DNA of 7,972 bases, taken from assembly GCA_035758545.1 (NCBI GenBank), contig DASTWQ010000032.1:1-7972 (forward strand), written 5' to 3'. Numbering within the stretch: the first letter of the stretch is position 1; every line of letters begins with the position of its first letter. The notes under the pieces were generated by a model. That model ran no database searches, was not told where the DNA came from, and worked only from the letters and a program-made list of their open reading frames with translations. Below are positions 5,609-7,972 of this stretch, in pieces. The position numbers and the translations under genes are program-made. The stretch is from JAFDVN01 sp035758545 (GTDB lineage: Bacteria; Acidobacteriota; Holophagae; Holophagales; Holophagaceae).

Positions 5609-6426
5609 CAGCCGAACCTCCCGGTGATGTAGTCCTCGGTCATGGATTTCCGAGGGTTCGTGAAGATGGCCTCGGTCTCGCCCTCCTCCACCAGCTCGCC
5701 CATCCAGAAGAAGGCGGTGCGGTCGCTGGCGCGGGCGGCCTGCTGCATGTTGTGTGTGACGATGACGATGGTAAGGTCCCGCTTCAGGTCGAAGATGAGC
5801 TCCTCGATCTTGGCGGTGGCGATGGGGTCCAGGGCGGAGCAGGGCTCGTCCATCAGGAGCACTTCGGGCTGCACCGCCAGGGCCCGCGCGATGCAGAGAC
5901 GCTGCTGCTGGCCGCCGGAGAGGCCCAGGGCCGAATCCTTCAGGCGGTCCTTCACCTCGTCCCACAGAGCGGCCTTGCGGAGCCCGTCCTCCACGGCCGC
6001 ATCGAGGTCCGCGCGGCCGGAGAGGCCGAAGAGGCGGGGACCGAAGGCGACGTTGTCGTAGATCGATTTTGGGAAGGGGTTCGGCTTCTGGAAGACCATG
6101 CCCACCCGCCGGCGCAGATCGACTTCGTGGAGCGCCAGGAGGTCCCCACCATCCAGCTCGAGCCGTCCGGAGACCCGGGCCGGGCCGCCGAGCTCATGGA
6201 TCCGGTTGAAGCACTTCAGGAAGGTGCTTTTGCCGCAGCCGGAAGGGCCGATGATGGCGGTGACCTGGTTCGTGGGCATGTCCAGGCTCACGCCCTTGAT
6301 GACTTCCTTGTCGCCGTAGGCGACCTTCAGGTCGAGGGCCCGGAGCTTGGGGGTCGCCGAGGCGGGAGGTGGTGCCACCGAGGCCGCGGGGACCGTCGGA
6401 GACGGGATCAGGGCGTTATCGGGCAT
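5608..6426 (-). CDS. pstB: Phosphate ABC transporter ATP-binding protein PstB
   Basis: PstB is the cytoplasmic ATPase that powers phosphate import through PstC and PstA. All ABC motifs are intact in this 272-aa protein: Walker A GPSGCGKST (60-68), Q-loop FQKPNPFPKSIYDN (Gln113), signature LSGGQQQR (169-176), Walker B VLLMDEP (189-195) with the D-loop SALD, and the H-loop His225 in VTHNMQQAA. Phosphate-specific PstB features are KPNPFP, the CSALDPIAT run and the C-terminal TEDYITGRFG. The N-terminus has about 26 extra residues rich in Ala, Pro and Ser before the first beta-strand (LRALDLKVAYG), making the protein slightly longer than E. coli PstB. The ATG at 6426 has GGAGG 10 nt upstream. A GTG at codon 17 is an alternative start that would remove most of this tail. 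It overlaps pstA by 11 bp and phoU by 1 bp. Confidence 0.97.
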   Translation of the reverse strand: MPDNALIPSPTVPAASVAPPPASATPKLRALDLKVAYGDKEVIKGVSLDMPTNQVTAIIGPSGCGKSTFLKCFNRIHELGGPARVSGRLELDGGDLLALHEVDLRRRVGMVFQKPNPFPKSIYDNVAFGPRLFGLSGRADLDAAVEDGLRKAALWDEVKDRLKDSALGLSGGQQQRLCIARALAVQPEVLLMDEPCSALDPIATAKIEELIFDLKRDLTIVIVTHNMQQAARASDRTAFFWMGELVEEGETEAIFTNPRKSMTEDYITGRFG

Positions 6427-7291
6427 GGCGCTTCAGCCTCCGGTCGAGCAGGCGGACGACGATGTTCAGCAGCAGGAGGATGAGGATCATCACCGCCGCG
6501 GTGCCCGCGGCGATCTCCCGGGCGTCCGGCAGGGTCCCGTCGGACACCACGTACCAGAGGTGCACGGCCAGGGTCTCGCCCGGGGCCTTCAGGCTGAAGT
6601 CGGGGGAGACCATGCTGGTGTTGGTCCCCGCGGTGAACACCAGGACGGCGCTCTCGCCGAAGGCGCGGCCTGCGGCCAGGACGGTACCCGTGAGGAGGCC
6701 CGGCGCGGCAGCGGGGAGGAGCACCCGGAGAATGGTCTGGAGATTGGTGGCGCCCAGGCCGTAGCTGGCCTCCTTCAGCTCGTGGGCCACGCCCCGCAGG
6801 CTCAGTTCGGTGACCCGCGTGATGACCGGGATGTTGAGCAGGGCCAGGGCCATGGCGCCGGACCGGATGGAGAAGCTCCAGTTCAGCATCTCCACGAAGA
6901 TCATCAGCCCGAAGAGGGCCAGCACGATGGAGGGGGTGGCGGCGAGCGTCTCGATGCAGAGCCGGAGGAAGGCCGTCCAGCGGCCCTCCCGGGCGTACTC
7001 GGCCATGTAGACGCCGGCCCCCAGCCCGATCGGCAATGAGACCGCCAGGGACAGCGCCACGAGGTAGAGGGAATTGAACAGCTCGGGACGGATGCCGCCG
7101 CCGGCGTCGAGGGTCTCCGGCATCCGGGTCAGGAAGCCCCAGCTGAGGACCGGCCAGCCCTGCTTCAGGATGGCGCCCATCACGATGAGCAGGGCGGCCA
7201 CGAAGGCCAGGGCCACAGCCCAGAGGACGCCCTTCATGGCCAGATCCATGATGCGGGAGGACAGCCGGGGGCGGAGGGCGAGCTTCTTCAC
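6416..7291 (-). CDS. pstA: Phosphate ABC transporter permease PstA
   Basis: PstA is one of the two inner-membrane permease subunits forming the phosphate channel with PstC. The 291-aa protein has about six hydrophobic segments (roughly 21-42, 74-96, 115-137, 145-160, 197-218 and 263-282). Its cytoplasmic EAA loop, which contacts PstB, reads EASYGLGATNLQTILRVLLPAA (174-195), shown here only as a short motif: EASYGLGATN then RVLLPAA. This is followed by the GRAFGESA stretch typical of PstA. The start is GTG at 7291, which overlaps the pstC stop codon as GTGA. GGAGG lies 5 nt upstream, which supports this start over the longer open frame running back through pstC. Its end overlaps pstB by 11 bp. 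The tight packing suggests equal-dose, translationally coupled expression. The C-terminus is basic (DRRLKRHAR), consistent with a cytoplasmic tail. Confidence 0.95.
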   Translation of the reverse strand: MKKLALRPRLSSRIMDLAMKGVLWAVALAFVAALLIVMGAILKQGWPVLSWGFLTRMPETLDAGGGIRPELFNSLYLVALSLAVSLPIGLGAGVYMAEYAREGRWTAFLRLCIETLAATPSIVLALFGLMIFVEMLNWSFSIRSGAMALALLNIPVITRVTELSLRGVAHELKEASYGLGATNLQTILRVLLPAAAPGLLTGTVLAAGRAFGESAVLVFTAGTNTSMVSPDFSLKAPGETLAVHLWYVVSDGTLPDAREIAAGTAAVMILILLLLNIVVRLLDRRLKRHAR

Positions 7292-7972
7292 GCGCGCCTC
7301 CGGGAAAGGCGACGGGTGAGCAGGATCGAGCCCATGGTGAGCAGGTAGAGGAGCAGGCCCAGCGCGAAGAGCACGTTGTTCCAGGGCGAATGGGCCGGGG
7401 TGTTCGGCAGCTCCTGCACCAGCTCCGTGGTGAGGGTCGACGCCGGCGTGAAGAGGAAGCGGAGGATGGGCGTCTTGTCCGTCAGGTCCCGCATGAGCCC
7501 GATCCACTGGGGGTTGTTGCCGATGACCATCTGGACCGCCATGGCCTCGCCGATGGCCCGGCCCATGCCGAGGACCACCGCCGTGACGAGGCGAGGCCAG
7601 GCCGCGGGGATCAGCACCCGGGCGATGCTCTGCCAGGAGGTGGAGCCCAGGGCCCGGGCGCCCTCGTTGAGGGAGCGGGGCAGGGCCTCGAAGGCGTCCA
7701 TGGCGAGGCTCACCACGGTGGGGATGATCATCACGGTCAGGATAAGGGCCGAGGCCAGGAAGCCCGCCGCGGGCTGCTCCTCCAGCCAGCCCTTGCTGAG
7801 GAAGGGGAGGAGGGTCGCCAGCCCGAAGATGCCGTAGACCACGGAGGGGATGCCCACCAGCAGGTCCATGGCCTGGCGCATGACGGCGCGCATCCACCGG
7901 GGCGCGACCTGGGTCACGAACACCGCGGTGAGGATTCCGAGGGGGCCCGCCAGGGCGATGGAAAGCCCGACG
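7288..7972 (-). CDS. pstC: Phosphate ABC transporter permease PstC, N-terminus beyond window
   Basis: PstC is the second inner-membrane permease subunit of the phosphate importer. In the window, 227 C-terminal residues precede TGA; the family is usually about 300 aa, so roughly 80-100 N-terminal residues lie past the right edge. The frame continues open to the last base, with GLSIALAGPLGILTAVFVTQVAP corresponding to the helix ending before the usual SEYAP-like turn. Other landmarks are the MDLLVGIPSVVYGIFGL motif, the EAA loop EGARALGSTSWQSIARVL followed by IPAAWPRL, and GRAIGEAMAVQMVIGN, all strongly PstC-like. A GTG at 7923 is not the start, because conserved sequence lies upstream of it. 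The large extracytoplasmic loop before the last helix (about QWIGLMRDLTD to HSPWNN) is typical. It overlaps pstA by four bases (GTGA). PstS would normally lie farther upstream, outside the window. Confidence 0.95.
   Translation of the reverse strand, partial: VGLSIALAGPLGILTAVFVTQVAPRWMRAVMRQAMDLLVGIPSVVYGIFGLATLLPFLSKGWLEEQPAAGFLASALILTVMIIPTVVSLAMDAFEALPRSLNEGARALGSTSWQSIARVLIPAAWPRLVTAVVLGMGRAIGEAMAVQMVIGNNPQWIGLMRDLTDKTPILRFLFTPASTLTTELVQELPNTPAHSPWNNVLFALGLLLYLLTMGSILLTRRLSRRRA
7297..7301 (-). promoter_or_regulatory. Shine-Dalgarno fixing the pstA GTG start
   Basis: GGAGG (minus strand) inside the last codons of pstC lies 5 nt before the GTG of pstA. It decides in favour of the GTGA-overlapping start over in-frame codons farther upstream, which would embed pstA deep within pstC. 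Confidence 0.7.

Noticed and set aside
1..7972. Mobile elements, CRISPR arrays, tRNA or rRNA genes, defence systems
   Set aside because: No repeat-spacer pattern, transposase or integrase motif, target-site duplication or structured RNA gene was seen on either strand. The window reads as core chromosomal genes.

Overview
This is a GC-rich bacterial window in which nearly every base is coding; the intergenic gaps run from 12 to about 145 bp. Gene content is mainly phosphate uptake and its regulation. The very high G/C at third codon positions, the Pst/PhoU/PhoB arrangement and an exported protein of a type I loosely associate with Acidobacteriota make a member of that phylum (for example a Holophagae-like organism) a reasonable guess. 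That assignment is inference, and nothing here proves taxonomy.

Layout from left to right. (1) Bases 1-1515, plus strand: peptide chain release factor 3 (prfC), lacking about 22 N-terminal residues cut off by the window edge. (2) Bases 1528-3185, minus strand: a two-gene operon of a DUF47/PhoU-like protein followed by a PiT-family inorganic phosphate permease. It converges on prfC across a 12-bp gap holding a perfect hairpin. (3) Bases 3186-3330: a divergent intergenic region with an AT-rich patch, a small palindrome, a -10-like hexamer and a strong Shine-Dalgarno. (4) Bases 3331-4125, plus strand: a secreted protein of unknown function with a clear signal peptide. (5) Bases 4145-7972, minus strand: pstC (N-terminus beyond the window), pstA, pstB, phoU and, after a 99-bp gap, a PhoB-like response regulator.

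How the genes work together. PstC and PstA form the membrane channel and PstB the ATPase of the high-affinity phosphate ABC transporter. PhoU connects transporter state to signalling, and the PhoB-like regulator would carry the output to promoters. The neighbouring PiT permease is a lower-affinity, ion-coupled phosphate carrier, and DUF47 proteins are its usual partners. The window therefore brings together a high-affinity and a low-affinity phosphate route with two PhoU-superfamily regulators. The phosphate-binding protein PstS and the sensor kinase PhoR are not in the window; they may lie beyond the right edge or elsewhere.

I do not see a clearly new biological system. The points most worth a second look are the unknown exported protein wedged between the two phosphate operons, the structured and repeat-bearing phoU-phoB gap, and inverted repeats built over the stop codons at both convergent gene junctions. 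No tRNA, rRNA, CRISPR array, insertion sequence or phage gene was recognised, and no gene-free stretch exceeds 300 bases.
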